From: CAZJKO01 sp964546995
Lineage (GTDB): Bacteria; Bacillota_I; Bacilli_A; RF39; UBA660
Assembly: GCA_964546995.1 (NCBI GenBank)
Contig: CAZJKO010000025.1
Location: 1-16,125, forward strand
Reading direction: 5' to 3'
DNA: 16,125 nt
Each line of letters begins with the position of its first letter. Position 1 is the stretch's first letter. The notes below the pieces were generated by a model, which did no database searches, was not told where the DNA came from, and saw nothing but the letters and a program-made list of their open reading frames with translations. Positions 7,347-15,264 of this stretch are shown piece after piece. Position numbers and translations under genes: made by a program.

Positions 7347-7376
7347 GTATAAAAATGTTCTTGTTTATTCATAATA
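7346..7376 (+). promoter_or_regulatory. putative sigma-G/sigma-F (forespore) promoter of spoVACDE
   Basis: TGTATA (7346-7351), an 18-bp spacer and CATAATA (7370-7376) resemble the forespore sigma-G consensus (about TGMATA ... CATACTA, recalled from B. subtilis). SpoVA genes are forespore-expressed in B. subtilis, which supports the reading. It is the only such element I found near the sporulation genes. Confidence 0.6.
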
Positions 7377-7391
7377 GTTGTAGGTGATGAT

Positions 7392-7832
7392 ATGGAAAAG
7401 AAAGAATACAATGAACTCGTTAAGTCGCATGAACCGACAGAAACGAGAGGACAAAATGCTTTTATTGCATTTGTAACAGGAGGAATTGTGGGTGTCATTG
7501 GACAACTTTTGATTGAGTTTTATTCTTATTATTTGGATATCTCAACAAAAGATGCGTCTGTCTTTATGATTGTGACACTTATCTTCTTTGCTTCGCTCTT
7601 TACTGCACTTGGTTTTTTCGATCGCTGGGTGACTTTTGCAAAATGTGGGCTTATTATTCCCATTACGGGATTTGCTCATTCGATGACAAGTGCTGGAATT
7701 GACTATCGTAAGGAAGGACCAATCTATGGATTAGGGAGCAATGTGTTTAAATTAGCAGGATCTGTTATTTTATATGGTGTTGTTTCTGCATGGTTTTTTG
7801 GACTACTACGATTAATAATTATGGGAGGTTAA
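7392..7832 (+). CDS. spoVAC: stage V sporulation protein AC, spore DPA channel subunit
   Basis: This 146-residue integral membrane protein sits in the spore inner membrane and, with SpoVAD and SpoVAE, moves dipicolinic acid into the forespore and out on germination. SpoVAC of B. subtilis behaves as a mechanosensitive channel. Several hydrophobic helices are visible (about 22-45, 55-75, 85-100, 118-143). The SpoVA-family motif GLIIPITGFAHSMTSAGIDYR is followed by a conserved Glu/Gly-rich turn. The length matches the usual 150 residues. The ATG follows AGGTGA (7382-7387) by 4 nt. It is the first gene of a three-gene operon, the minimal SpoVA set known from many Clostridia. Confidence 0.93.
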   Translation: MEKKEYNELVKSHEPTETRGQNAFIAFVTGGIVGVIGQLLIEFYSYYLDISTKDASVFMIVTLIFFASLFTALGFFDRWVTFAKCGLIIPITGFAHSMTSAGIDYRKEGPIYGLGSNVFKLAGSVILYGVVSAWFFGLLRLIIMGG

Positions 7833-7833
7833 T

Positions 7834-8829
7834 ATGACGATTCAATTTAAAGATGTTTATGTTAATGCACGTAGTGCCGTTTGTGGACCTTATGAAGCAA
7901 AGGGACCTTTAGGGAAACTTTTCGATAAGACTTATGATGATTTATACATGAGAGAGAAGAGTTTTGAAAAAGGAGAGGTTCGGCTTTTAGAAGATAGTCT
8001 TTCGATTCTTTTAAAGAAAGCAAAGAAAGATAAGAAAGATGTCAATTTGATTCTTTCAGGGGATCTTATGAATCAGATTGCAGCGTCTTGTTATGCCGCT
8101 AGTGGGTTTACGTCTCCTTTCTTAGGTATTTACAGTGCTTGTGCGACTTTTTGTGAAGGGATTATTTTAGGATCGATGATGATCGATTCTAACTATGTAA
8201 ATAACTGTGTTACTGCAACATCTTCTCACAATATGTCCAGTGAAAAACAATTTCGTAATCCGACGGAATATGGGGCACCTAAACCAAAGACGGCGACGTT
8301 TACTGCAACAGGTGGAGCTAGTTTGTTTTTATCCAAGGAAAAAGGGAATGTTCGAGTCGAGAGTGGAACAATTGGAGAGATTGTCGATATGGGGCAAAAC
8401 GATCCTTTACATATGGGTGCTGCTATGGCGCCTGCTGCTGCGAAAACGATCTATCAACATTTGAAAGATACCAATCGTAAGGTATCTGATTACGATTTGA
8501 TCTTAACTGGAGATTTGGGTACTTATGGAAAAGAGATTTTAATCGATTACATGAAGACGGAATACGGAATCGATATTAGTAATCAATATAACGATTGTGG
8601 AACGATCCTTTATGATCTTGCGGATCAAAAAGAAGTTTTAGCAGGTGGTAGTGGTCCTGTATGTAGTGCGCTTGTCAATAATGCTCACATTCTAAAGTTG
8701 TTAGAAGATGGTACGGTAAAACGGGTGTTGTTAGTCGCAACAGGGGCTTTATTTAATCCCACTTACGTTTTTCAAAAAGAGAACATTTTAAGTATTGCTC
8801 ATGCCGTTTGTTTGGAGGCGATGAAATGA
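7834..8829 (+). CDS. spoVAD: stage V sporulation protein AD, DPA-binding
   Basis: This 331-residue soluble protein has a thiolase-like fold and is known in Bacillus to bind dipicolinic acid and assist its uptake through the SpoVA channel. The family regions FLGIYSACATFCEGIILGS and AMAPAAAKTIYQHLKDT are recognisable, along with LTGDLGTYGKEIL and CGTILYD near the C-terminus. The length compares with about 338 in B. subtilis. It begins one base after the spoVAC stop, with GGGAGG just upstream overlapping the end of spoVAC, so the two are translationally coupled. Codon use is typical of the native genes, unlike the upstream ATPase. Confidence 0.94.
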   Translation: MTIQFKDVYVNARSAVCGPYEAKGPLGKLFDKTYDDLYMREKSFEKGEVRLLEDSLSILLKKAKKDKKDVNLILSGDLMNQIAASCYAASGFTSPFLGIYSACATFCEGIILGSMMIDSNYVNNCVTATSSHNMSSEKQFRNPTEYGAPKPKTATFTATGGASLFLSKEKGNVRVESGTIGEIVDMGQNDPLHMGAAMAPAAAKTIYQHLKDTNRKVSDYDLILTGDLGTYGKEILIDYMKTEYGIDISNQYNDCGTILYDLADQKEVLAGGSGPVCSALVNNAHILKLLEDGTVKRVLLVATGALFNPTYVFQKENILSIAHAVCLEAMK

Positions 8830-9176
8830 TTTATCTTTATTCTTTTTTATTCGCAGGATTTGTCTGTTTCATTGCTCAACTTATTTTAGATAATACCAAA
8901 CTAACAGCAGGACACATTACTAGTATCTTTGTCGTCGTTGGAGCATTTCTCGATACATTTAGTATCTACGATAAGATTATTGCCTACGTTGGTGGTGGTG
9001 CACTAGTTCCTATTACGAGTTTTGGGCATTTGCTTATTCATGGAGCACTTGCTAAAGCAAACGATTATGGATTTATTGGTCTCGTTATGGGAATGTTCGA
9101 TCTCACTGCATCAGGTATTACGGCTGCCATTGTCTTTACGTTTGTCTTTGCTCTATTTTTTAAACCAAAAGATTAA
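8826..9176 (+). CDS. spoVAE: stage V sporulation protein AE (SpoVAEb), membrane subunit
   Basis: This 116-residue hydrophobic protein has about four membrane segments and belongs to the same family as SpoVAC; the shared motif reads GALVPITSFGHLLIHGA here. I chose the ATG at 8826, which overlaps the spoVAD stop (ATGA) and sits 9 nt after GGAGG (8812-8816). A longer reading from a TTG at 8808 would use a start upstream of that Shine-Dalgarno and adds six residues not typical of the family. It completes a three-gene spoVA operon; spoVAA, AB and AF are absent here. Confidence 0.92.
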   Translation: MIYLYSFLFAGFVCFIAQLILDNTKLTAGHITSIFVVVGAFLDTFSIYDKIIAYVGGGALVPITSFGHLLIHGALAKANDYGFIGLVMGMFDLTASGITAAIVFTFVFALFFKPKD

Positions 9177-9202
9177 AAACGCCTTTGAGCGTTTTTGTTT
9201 TT
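9175..9202. terminator. terminator between spoVAE and the RNHCP gene
   Basis: An 8-bp stem AAAAACGC (9175-9182)/GCGTTTTT (9189-9196) has a CTTTGA loop and T-runs to 9202. The A-run at 9175-9179 gives a T-run for minus-strand transcripts, so it probably ends both convergent genes. Confidence 0.85.
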
Positions 9203-9505
9203 CTATTCTATTTTTGATAACTCTATAATCTTATCCATGTTATCGTCATTCGCCATTCTATTTTTATGTTTTTCATGACACGTTTCACACTGATAAATAA
9301 TTTTGTACGTATCTTTAAATTTTTCTATACTGATGGGTTTTAGTAATCCTTTACATGGATTTTTTCTATCGCCTGGCAGGATATCAACATGGAGGGAATA
9401 GAGGCATTCTGGACAGTGGTCTCTTGCTGTATAGTTTAAAGGTTTTACTTTTTTTCCACAGTTTATACATGTGAATTCTTCATCGATCATATTAAAACGT
9501 TTCAT
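9203..9505 (-). CDS. RNHCP-domain zinc-ribbon protein
   Basis: This 100-residue protein matches the RNHCP family, named after its Arg-Asn-His-Cys-Pro motif and of unknown biochemical role. Metal-binding pairs are visible: C13-INC16, then ARDHCPEC with H30, C31, C34 and H39, and C73-ETC76 followed by H77. The first motif reads RDHCP, a minor variant. The ATG follows AAGGAG by about 6 nt. It is divergent from scpA, with both promoters in the 80 nt between them. A nucleic-acid or structural role is guessed from the ribbon only. Confidence 0.8.
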   Translation of the reverse strand: MKRFNMIDEEFTCINCGKKVKPLNYTARDHCPECLYSLHVDILPGDRKNPCKGLLKPISIEKFKDTYKIIYQCETCHEKHKNRMANDDNMDKIIELSKIE

Positions 9506-9523
9506 ATTTTTCTCCTTGCTAAA

Positions 9524-9532
9524 AGTATAACA
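9524..9532 (-). promoter_or_regulatory. predicted extended -10 promoter of the RNHCP gene
   Basis: On the minus strand TG at 9532-9531, one base, then TATACT at 9529-9524 form an extended -10. No good -35 is seen. Confidence 0.5.
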
Positions 9533-9548
9533 TAAAAAGAATAGTTTA

Positions 9549-9557
9549 TGATATAAT
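9549..9557 (+). promoter_or_regulatory. predicted extended -10 promoter of scpAB
   Basis: TG (9549-9550), A, then consensus TATAAT (9552-9557) form an extended -10, 17 nt before the AAGGAG Shine-Dalgarno (9574-9579). No clear -35 is present. Confidence 0.6.
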
Positions 9558-9585
9558 AGATTTAAACCATTTGAAGGAGTAAGTT

Positions 9586-10302
9586 ATGGATTATAGTGTA
9601 ACAATCGATCAATTTGAAGGACCAATGGATCTTTTACTACATTTGATTAAAGAGAGTAAGATTTCTATTTTAGAAATTAAAGTAGATGAGATTACGAATC
9701 AGTATTTGTCTTATATTCAAAAGATGGATGAGTTGAATTTGACGATTGCTAGTGAGTATTTAGTCATGGCTAGTGAATTGATCGAAATGAAATCTAAGAG
9801 TTTACTTCCGAAGCGAGAGAATGATTCTTTGGAGGAAGAAGAGGATGATCGGACCATCCTTATCGATCGATTACTTGCCTATCAACAATATAAGGAACTT
9901 ACTAAGGTGTTAAAAGAAAAAGAGGAGTTGCGGAAAGAGATTTATACGAAAGCTCCTTCGAATATGAAGGAATATATGGAAGATGCTACGCTTCCTATTG
10001 GAAGTCTTTCGCTCGACGATTTGCTTTCTGCCTTTCATCGTTTTTTGGAACAACAAGAAAAAAACAAACCACTTTATACGAAAGTCACTAAACGAGAGAT
10101 GTCGGTGGAAGAGAGAAGAAAAGAAATTAAAGAAGTGTTAAAGAAAGAAAAGCGAGTTTCTTTTTTCTCGTTGTTTCCTGTTCCTACTAGAGAATATATT
10201 GTTGTTACGTTTCTTGCTATTTTAGAGATGGCAAAGCAAAGTGAAATTGTGATTACCCAAGAAGAAGATTTTAAAGAGATTATATGTGAGGTGGTAGGAT
10301 GA
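9586..10302 (+). CDS. scpA: segregation and condensation protein A (kleisin)
   Basis: ScpA is the kleisin that bridges the SMC ATPase heads and, with ScpB, forms the bacterial condensin needed for chromosome segregation. The N-terminal SMC-neck-binding region is recognisable from FEGPMDLLLHLIKESKISILEI, followed by ITNQYLSYI and ASEYLVMASELIEMKSKSLLP. The C-terminal winged-helix part ends with FLAILEMAKQ and a helix rich in acidic residues (res. about 200-238). The length of 238 is normal. The ATG lies 6 nt after AAGGAG. It overlaps scpB by 4 nt in one operon. Confidence 0.95.
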   Translation: MDYSVTIDQFEGPMDLLLHLIKESKISILEIKVDEITNQYLSYIQKMDELNLTIASEYLVMASELIEMKSKSLLPKRENDSLEEEEDDRTILIDRLLAYQQYKELTKVLKEKEELRKEIYTKAPSNMKEYMEDATLPIGSLSLDDLLSAFHRFLEQQEKNKPLYTKVTKREMSVEERRKEIKEVLKKEKRVSFFSLFPVPTREYIVVTFLAILEMAKQSEIVITQEEDFKEIICEVVG

Positions 10303-10871
10303 ATAAAAAAGCAATTTTAGAGGGATTACTTTTTGTGGTTGGTGAAGACGGGTTAACGTTATCACAGATTGGGGATATTTTGGAAGTTTCCGAAGAGGAA
10401 GCTAAGGAACTCGTCAGTGATTTACGGCGTGATTTGGAGTCAGACTATCGAGGAATTCGCATCGATTTTTTGGGTAATGCATTTAAGTTTACTACCAAGA
10501 AAGAGCATCAAGATTACTATAAGCGTTTGATTGAAAATCCAGAAACCAATACGCTTAGTCAATCTGCTTTGGAAACGCTTGCTATCATTGCCTATAACGA
10601 ACCAATCACGAGAGTGGAAGTCGACGATATTCGAGGAGTATCTAGTGGACAAATGGTTCGTAAACTTGTGGCTAAAGGGTTTCTAAAAGAGGTTGGGAGA
10701 AGCGATTTGCCAGGTAGACCCATTCTTTACAAAACGACGAGTGAGTTTTTAGATTATTTTGGACTTGCTTCGATCGATGAGTTACCACCACTTGAAAACG
10801 TTTTAAACGTAGAGGAGAAAAAAGAAGAAGAGACGGATTTATACCATTCTAAATATCAAGAATTTGTATAA
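10299..10871 (+). CDS. scpB: segregation and condensation protein B
   Basis: ScpB is the KITE-type winged-helix partner of ScpA in the SMC complex. The family core is clear: ILEGLLFVVGEDGL near the start, then LSQSALETLAIIAYNEPITR and VEVDDIRGVSSGQMVRKL, and finally GRPILYKTT. The 190-residue length is usual, with an acidic tail after 160. The start codon overlaps the scpA stop (ATGA) with a Shine-Dalgarno (GAGGTGG at 10287-10293) inside scpA. A T-rich stretch follows the stop, but no hairpin is seen. Confidence 0.95.
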   Translation: MNKKAILEGLLFVVGEDGLTLSQIGDILEVSEEEAKELVSDLRRDLESDYRGIRIDFLGNAFKFTTKKEHQDYYKRLIENPETNTLSQSALETLAIIAYNEPITRVEVDDIRGVSSGQMVRKLVAKGFLKEVGRSDLPGRPILYKTTSEFLDYFGLASIDELPPLENVLNVEEKKEEETDLYHSKYQEFV

Positions 10872-10896
10872 TTCTGTCAAATCTTTTTTTTTCTTT

Positions 10897-10925
10897 TTTA
10901 GAGACTTCTTCGTTTATGATATACT
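10897..10925 (+). promoter_or_regulatory. predicted promoter of the pflB-pflA-dehydrogenase operon
   Basis: The extended -10 is TG (10917-10918), A, TATACT (10920-10925). A weak -35, TTTAGA (10897-10902), lies 17 bp upstream. A strong AGGAGGGG at 10931-10938 follows. Confidence 0.6.
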
Positions 10926-10943
10926 ATTATAGGAGGGGATAGA

Positions 10944-13172
10944 ATGAGACTAGAATGGGAACATTTTAAAGAGGGAGCATGGTGTGAGAATATCGATGTT
11001 CCATCGTTTATACAACTTAATTATCAAGAATATCGTGGCGACGATTCTTTTTTGGTGTCTAAAACCGAAAATACGAAAAAAGTTTGGGAGAAGTGTGAAA
11101 CTTTATTAAAAGAAGAGCTTTCGAAAGGTGTTTTAGATATCGATACAAAGCATGTATCAGGTATCAATAATTACGATGCAGGATACATCGACAAAGAGCA
11201 CGAAGTTATTGTGGGACTTCAAACTGATCAACCTTTAAAGCGAATTGTCAATCCTTATGGAGGCGTTCGAATGGTCTACAATTCACTTCAAGCTTATCAT
11301 TACGAATGGGATCCGACCGTCGAACACTATTTTAATGCCTTTCGTAAAACGCACAATCAAGGGGTCTTCGATGCTTATACCAAAGAAATGCGACTTGCTC
11401 GGAAAGTAGGGCTTTTAACAGGGCTTCCCGATGCCTATGGTCGTGGAAGAATCATCGGAGATTATCGACGGATTGCTCTTTATGGAATCGATTTTTTGAA
11501 AGTAAAAAAAGAAGAAGATTTACAAAATTTAAAGGGTGTTATGCTCGAGTCGATGATTCGTTTACGGGAAGAAGTCAGTGAACAAATTCGGGCGCTAGAT
11601 GAAATCAAAGACATGGCTATGAAGTATGGATTCGATCTTTCCCAACCTGCAAAAAATGCCAAGGAAGCAGTACAATGGCTTTACTTTGGATATCTTGCAG
11701 CGATAAAAGAGAACAATGGAGCAGCTATGTCATTAGGTAGAACCTCTACCTTTTTGGATATCTATTTAGAACGAGATTTAAAACTGGGACTTATTACCGA
11801 AGAAGAAGCACAGGAACTTATCGACCAGTTTATCATTAAGCTTCGAATTGCCCGACATTTGCGGACACCGGAATACGATGAGCTGTTTTCGGGGGATCCT
11901 ACATGGGTTACAGAATCCATTGGGGGTATGATGGATGATGTTCATAGTTTGGTTACGAAGAATTCTTTTCGTTACCTTCATACTCTTACGAATTTGGATC
12001 CTGCACCAGAGCCAAATATGACGGTTTTGTGGAGTACGAGTCTTCCTTCAGGGTTTAAGGATTATTGTGCGAAGATGAGTATCAAGACGGATTCGATTCA
12101 ATATGAAAATGATGATTTGATGAGGCCAATTTATGGTAATGACTATGCGATTGCTTGTTGTGTGTCGGCAATGAAAGTGGGACGTCAAATGCAGTTTTTT
12201 GGAGCGAGAACCAATCTTGTTAAGAGTCTTCTTTATGCTATCAATGAAGGTAAAGATGAATTGATGGGAGTTCAAGTGATCGATGGTGTTTTGCCTATGA
12301 CCGATGAAGTGTTGGATTACGATAAAGTGAAAAAGGCTTATTATGGGGTTCTTTCTAAAGTTGCAGAGCTTTATGTGAATACGATGAATATTATTCATTT
12401 TATGCACGATAAGTATGCTTATGAGCGAGGACAAATGGCTTTACACGATACGAATGTGGAACGGTTGATGGCATTTGGTGTGGCGGGTCTTTCTGTTGCT
12501 GCGGATTCTCTTTCTGCGATTCGCTATGCCAAAGTTAGACCGAAGAGAAATGAAGATGGTATTGCGATTTCTTTCGACATTGAAGGAGACTTTCCGAAAT
12601 ATGGAAATGATGATGATCGGGTCGATTCGATTGCTACCGACATTTTGGAATACTTTTATCAAGAATTAAAGAAGCATCCTTTGTACCGTGATGCGAAACA
12701 TACGTTATCGGTTCTTACGATTACTTCGAATGTCGTTTATGGTGAAAAGACAGGGGCGACACCAGATGGAAGAGGTGCTCATGTTCCGTTTGCACCAGGT
12801 GCTAATCCGATGCATGGACGAGATCATTCCGGTGCACTTGCTTCTTTGAATTCGGTTGCTAAGATCGATTATGCTTCTTGTTGTAGAGATGGGATATCGA
12901 ATACTTTTTCTATCGTGCCAGAAGCACTCGGTAAGTCTTCTTGTGAGCAAGTCGGTAATTTGGTTACGATTTTAGATGGTTATTTTTCACAGGGAGCCCA
13001 TCATTTGAATGTCAATGTGTTAAATCGTGAGACGCTTATCGATGCGATGGAACATCCGGATAAGTACCCACTTCTTACGATTCGTGTATCGGGTTATGCG
13101 GTTCGGTTCAATCGTCTTACGAGACGTCAACAAGAAGAAGTTATCGCAAGAACGTTTCACGAGAAATTATAA
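10944..13172 (+). CDS. pflB: formate acetyltransferase (pyruvate formate-lyase)
   Basis: This cytosolic glycyl-radical enzyme turns pyruvate plus CoA into acetyl-CoA plus formate, a central step of anaerobic fermentation. The two adjacent catalytic cysteines are C405 and C406 (ACCVSAM). The glycyl-radical loop RVSGYAVRF has its radical glycine at G717. The N-terminal PFL domain opens with 'GAW' and contains GLLTGLPDAYGRGRIIGDYR. The length of 742 is close to E. coli PflB (760). The ATG follows AGGAGGGG. The stop codon overlaps the pflA start (TAATG). The radical is destroyed by oxygen, so the gene marks anaerobic growth. Asp codons after Ile/Val/Phe are always preceded by a TC-ending codon here. 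Confidence 0.97.
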   Translation: MRLEWEHFKEGAWCENIDVPSFIQLNYQEYRGDDSFLVSKTENTKKVWEKCETLLKEELSKGVLDIDTKHVSGINNYDAGYIDKEHEVIVGLQTDQPLKRIVNPYGGVRMVYNSLQAYHYEWDPTVEHYFNAFRKTHNQGVFDAYTKEMRLARKVGLLTGLPDAYGRGRIIGDYRRIALYGIDFLKVKKEEDLQNLKGVMLESMIRLREEVSEQIRALDEIKDMAMKYGFDLSQPAKNAKEAVQWLYFGYLAAIKENNGAAMSLGRTSTFLDIYLERDLKLGLITEEEAQELIDQFIIKLRIARHLRTPEYDELFSGDPTWVTESIGGMMDDVHSLVTKNSFRYLHTLTNLDPAPEPNMTVLWSTSLPSGFKDYCAKMSIKTDSIQYENDDLMRPIYGNDYAIACCVSAMKVGRQMQFFGARTNLVKSLLYAINEGKDELMGVQVIDGVLPMTDEVLDYDKVKKAYYGVLSKVAELYVNTMNIIHFMHDKYAYERGQMALHDTNVERLMAFGVAGLSVAADSLSAIRYAKVRPKRNEDGIAISFDIEGDFPKYGNDDDRVDSIATDILEYFYQELKKHPLYRDAKHTLSVLTITSNVVYGEKTGATPDGRGAHVPFAPGANPMHGRDHSGALASLNSVAKIDYASCCRDGISNTFSIVPEALGKSSCEQVGNLVTILDGYFSQGAHHLNVNVLNRETLIDAMEHPDKYPLLTIRVSGYAVRFNRLTRRQQEEVIARTFHEKL

Positions 13173-13888
13173 TGAAGCGTGGTAGTGTCGATTCCATCGA
13201 GAGTATGGGACTTTTCGATGGTCCAGGAATTCGAGCCGTCGTCTTTTTGAACGGTTGTACTTTGCGATGTAAGTATTGTCATAATCCTGAGATGTGGGTA
13301 AAGGGAAAAGACAATATGACCTCTGAGGAACTTGTGGATAAATTGCTTCGTTTAAAGCCTTATTTTGGTAAAAATGGTGGTGTTACCTTTTCAGGGGGGG
13401 AACCTCTTTTACAAATCGATTTCTTACTGGAGGTTTGTCGGTTATTAAAGAAGGAACATGTTCACATTGCTCTCGATACAGCGGGAGTAGGACTCGGTAA
13501 GTATTCTTCTCTTTTGCAGGTTTTAGATCTTGTCATTTTGGATATTAAGCATGTCGATTTGGATGGTTACTATGCGTTGACAGGGATGAAGTTAAGAGAA
13601 TTCGATCGTTTTGTGGAAGAATTAAATCGCAGTGGCGTTCCTGTTTGGCTTCGACAAGTGATTGTTCCTGGTATACATGACAATATAGAATATATGAAAG
13701 CGTTATCGTGTTATTGTGATAAAATTCAAAACGTATCTAAGATTGAATTTCTTCCTTTTCATCGATTGGGAGAAGAAAAATATGTGAAACTTGGGATTCC
13801 TTATCCTTACCAGGATATTCCTTCGATGGATCCTTCGGTATGCGATGAGTGGTACCAACGATTTTTAGATTTGAGAAATAGAAAGTAG
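13172..13888 (+). CDS. pflA: pyruvate formate-lyase activating enzyme (radical SAM)
   Basis: This enzyme uses S-adenosylmethionine and a [4Fe-4S] cluster to place the radical on the pflB glycine. The CX3CX2C cluster motif is C29-TLR-C33-KY-C36, followed by HNPEMW, and the SAM-binding GGE is within TFSGGEPLL (about 73-80). The N-terminus DSIESMGLFDGPGIR is typical of PflA. The length of 238 is near the usual 245. It overlaps pflB by one base. A Shine-Dalgarno is not obvious, so it probably relies on translational coupling. Confidence 0.96.
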   Translation: MKRGSVDSIESMGLFDGPGIRAVVFLNGCTLRCKYCHNPEMWVKGKDNMTSEELVDKLLRLKPYFGKNGGVTFSGGEPLLQIDFLLEVCRLLKKEHVHIALDTAGVGLGKYSSLLQVLDLVILDIKHVDLDGYYALTGMKLREFDRFVEELNRSGVPVWLRQVIVPGIHDNIEYMKALSCYCDKIQNVSKIEFLPFHRLGEEKYVKLGIPYPYQDIPSMDPSVCDEWYQRFLDLRNRK

Positions 13889-13896
13889 AGGTAGTT

Positions 13897-14922
13897 ATGG
13901 ATAGTGTTGTATTGACAGGAAAGCGACGTCTTGAAGTAAGACCATGCGAGGAGCCTGTTTTGAAGGATGGTTCGGTTTTAATCGATGTTTCTAGAAGTGG
14001 TATTTGTGGATCTGATATTCATTACTTTGATATGGGGCTTCCTTTAAATTTAGTGATGGGTCATGAGTTCTGTGGTGTTGTGGCTTCTTCGTCCCGAAGT
14101 GATTTGAATGTGGGAGATCGTGTTACTGCTCTTCCTATTTCTCCTTGTGGAACATGTCCTTCTTGTCTTAGCGGTAATCCACAGTACTGTCCTAATACTT
14201 GGACGGATGCTGTCGGTTTATCTTTGACGAGACCAGGTGCTTTTTCTAATCGAATTGCTGTTCGTTCGGATATGGTTCTTAAGGTTCCTGATGAGGTTAC
14301 GGATAATGAGGTTGCGATGGTCGAACCTTGTGCGGTGGCGCTACATGCCGTTCATTTAGCAGATATTAAAGTTGGAGATCATGTTCTTGTGATTGGAGCT
14401 GGTATTATCGGTGATTTGTGTGCGATGTTTGCTAAGATGAATGGAGCTAGTTACGTTAGTGTCTCTGAGACCAATCAAAAGCGTGGGGCAAAGTGTGTAC
14501 GTCTTGGGTGTGCTGATGAATGGTTCGATGCGAAGGATCCATCGTTTTTAAAGAACGTGAGAGAGAAATGTCCTCATGGATACGATGTTGTCCTCGATTG
14601 TTCAGGTAATTCTATGGCTGTTACTTCGGCACTTAGTGCTGTTAGACCTAATGGAACTGTCGTTATGGTTGGAGTTTCATTAGATGCGATTACGATTCCA
14701 TCCACGCTTATCGTTATGCAAGAGCTCGTTGTGAAAGGTGCTATTGCGTATACTGTTTCCGAGTTTTCTCAGTGTATTCAAATGATGAAAGAAAAGCGAA
14801 TCGATGTGTTAAAATTCGTCGATGATGTCGTTTCGTTAGATGGTGTTCAGCATGCGTTTGAACGGCTTACTTCAGGAGAAGATGATGCCATTAAAATATT
14901 GGTAGATCCTAATTATTTATAA
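13897..14922 (+). CDS. zinc-dependent medium-chain alcohol/polyol dehydrogenase
   Basis: This is an NAD-dependent oxidoreductase of the sorbitol/threonine/butanediol dehydrogenase type, 341 residues. Catalytic zinc ligands are C37 (GICGSD), H56-E57 (GHEFCG) and probably E143 (VEPCAV). The structural zinc site is complete: C84, C87, C90 and C98. The Rossmann motif GAGIIG is at 167-172, and E191 at the end of the second strand suggests NAD over NADP. The exact substrate cannot be read from the sequence. The gene starts 8 nt after pflA with AGAGGT upstream, so it is co-transcribed with pflBA and would recycle NADH during fermentation. A terminator follows. Confidence 0.9.
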   Translation: MDSVVLTGKRRLEVRPCEEPVLKDGSVLIDVSRSGICGSDIHYFDMGLPLNLVMGHEFCGVVASSSRSDLNVGDRVTALPISPCGTCPSCLSGNPQYCPNTWTDAVGLSLTRPGAFSNRIAVRSDMVLKVPDEVTDNEVAMVEPCAVALHAVHLADIKVGDHVLVIGAGIIGDLCAMFAKMNGASYVSVSETNQKRGAKCVRLGCADEWFDAKDPSFLKNVREKCPHGYDVVLDCSGNSMAVTSALSAVRPNGTVVMVGVSLDAITIPSTLIVMQELVVKGAIAYTVSEFSQCIQMMKEKRIDVLKFVDDVVSLDGVQHAFERLTSGEDDAIKILVDPNYL

Positions 14923-14933
14923 TTTATAAAAGA

Positions 14934-14964
14934 ATTGGTCGATTTTTATCTACCGATTTTTTTT
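14934..14964 (+). terminator. intrinsic terminator of the pfl operon
   Basis: Stem 14934-14943 pairs with 14948-14957 (one G-T wobble, one mismatch) around a TTTT loop and is followed by T14957-T14964. Confidence 0.8.
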
Positions 14965-14986
14965 GTTAGTTATTGGTAAAAAATGG

Positions 14987-15015
14987 TTGTTTTTAAATTA
15001 ACTGTTTGTTATAAT
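14987..15015 (+). promoter_or_regulatory. predicted promoter of toxin mRNA 1
   Basis: TTGTTT (14987-14992), a 17-bp spacer and extended -10 TG-T-TATAAT (TATAAT at 15010-15015). The transcript should start near 15022, at the AGGGAAAA that forms the 5' pairing arm. Confidence 0.75.
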
Positions 15016-15076
15016 TAACCTAGGGAAAATTGATTGCAAATGTTTTATTCTCTCAATAGAAGGGAGGATTGATTTA

Positions 15077-15169
15077 TTGACAAAAAGAATTTGGATGCTT
15101 TTTTTATTTCAATATCTTTCTGTTCTCTTATCCCTTTTGATTGTCATGGTTACTATCATAAAAAAATGA
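15077..15169 (+). CDS. small hydrophobic peptide, putative type I toxin 1
   Basis: This 30-residue peptide starts with TTG at 15077, 9 nt after AGGGAGG (15061-15067). Three charged residues (T-K-R... and the final K-K) flank a membrane helix of about 22 residues (WMLFLFQYLSVLLSLLIVMV). The size, single helix and charged ends fit membrane-active type I toxins. The stop codon lies inside the terminator hairpin of a convergent antisense RNA. The Shine-Dalgarno context (AGAAGGGAGG) is shared with the second module. A non-toxic small membrane protein is the alternative reading. Confidence 0.65.
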   Translation: MTKRIWMLFLFQYLSVLLSLLIVMVTIIKK

Positions 15170-15188
15170 CACTTGTCGGGAGTGTCAT
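15160..15188 (-). terminator. terminator of antisense RNA 1
   Basis: ATGACACT (15166-15173) and AGTGTCAT (15181-15188) form an 8-bp stem with a 7-nt loop. On the minus strand seven T follow (A15160-A15166). On the plus strand no T-run follows, so it works only leftward. Confidence 0.8.
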
Positions 15189-15251
15189 CTATCTTAATTA
15201 GGATAACCATCGATGCATTTCTCTTTGCAATCTATGTTTTCCCTTTTTTAT

Positions 15252-15264
15252 CAAGTTTCCTTGA
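15252..15264. repeat. shared 13-nt element, copy 1
   Basis: CAAGTTTCCTTGA at 15252-15264 recurs at 15806-15818. In each module it encodes the CAAG-GAAA-CTTG hairpin at the 5' end of the antisense RNA. Confidence 0.8.

Larger units (their letters stand above)
15023..15249 (+). other. toxin mRNA 1: 5'-3' end-pairing arms and 3' T-run
   Basis: GGGAAAA (15023-15029) pairs with TTTTCCC (15237-15243), and GATTGCAAA (15032-15040) pairs with TTTGCAATC (15224-15232): 16 pairs with a small internal loop. The 3' arm is followed directly by T15244-T15249. The transcript would therefore close on itself and end at the T-run, as type I toxin mRNAs do (hok and txpA families are known examples). It also means the antisense RNA carries a near-copy of the mRNA 5' end, as in the Enterococcus par system. 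Confidence 0.6.

Noticed and set aside
8808..8825. TTG start extending spoVAE upstream
   Set aside because: The Shine-Dalgarno GGAGG lies at 8812-8816, inside that extension, and an ATG overlapping the spoVAD stop gives a family-length protein.
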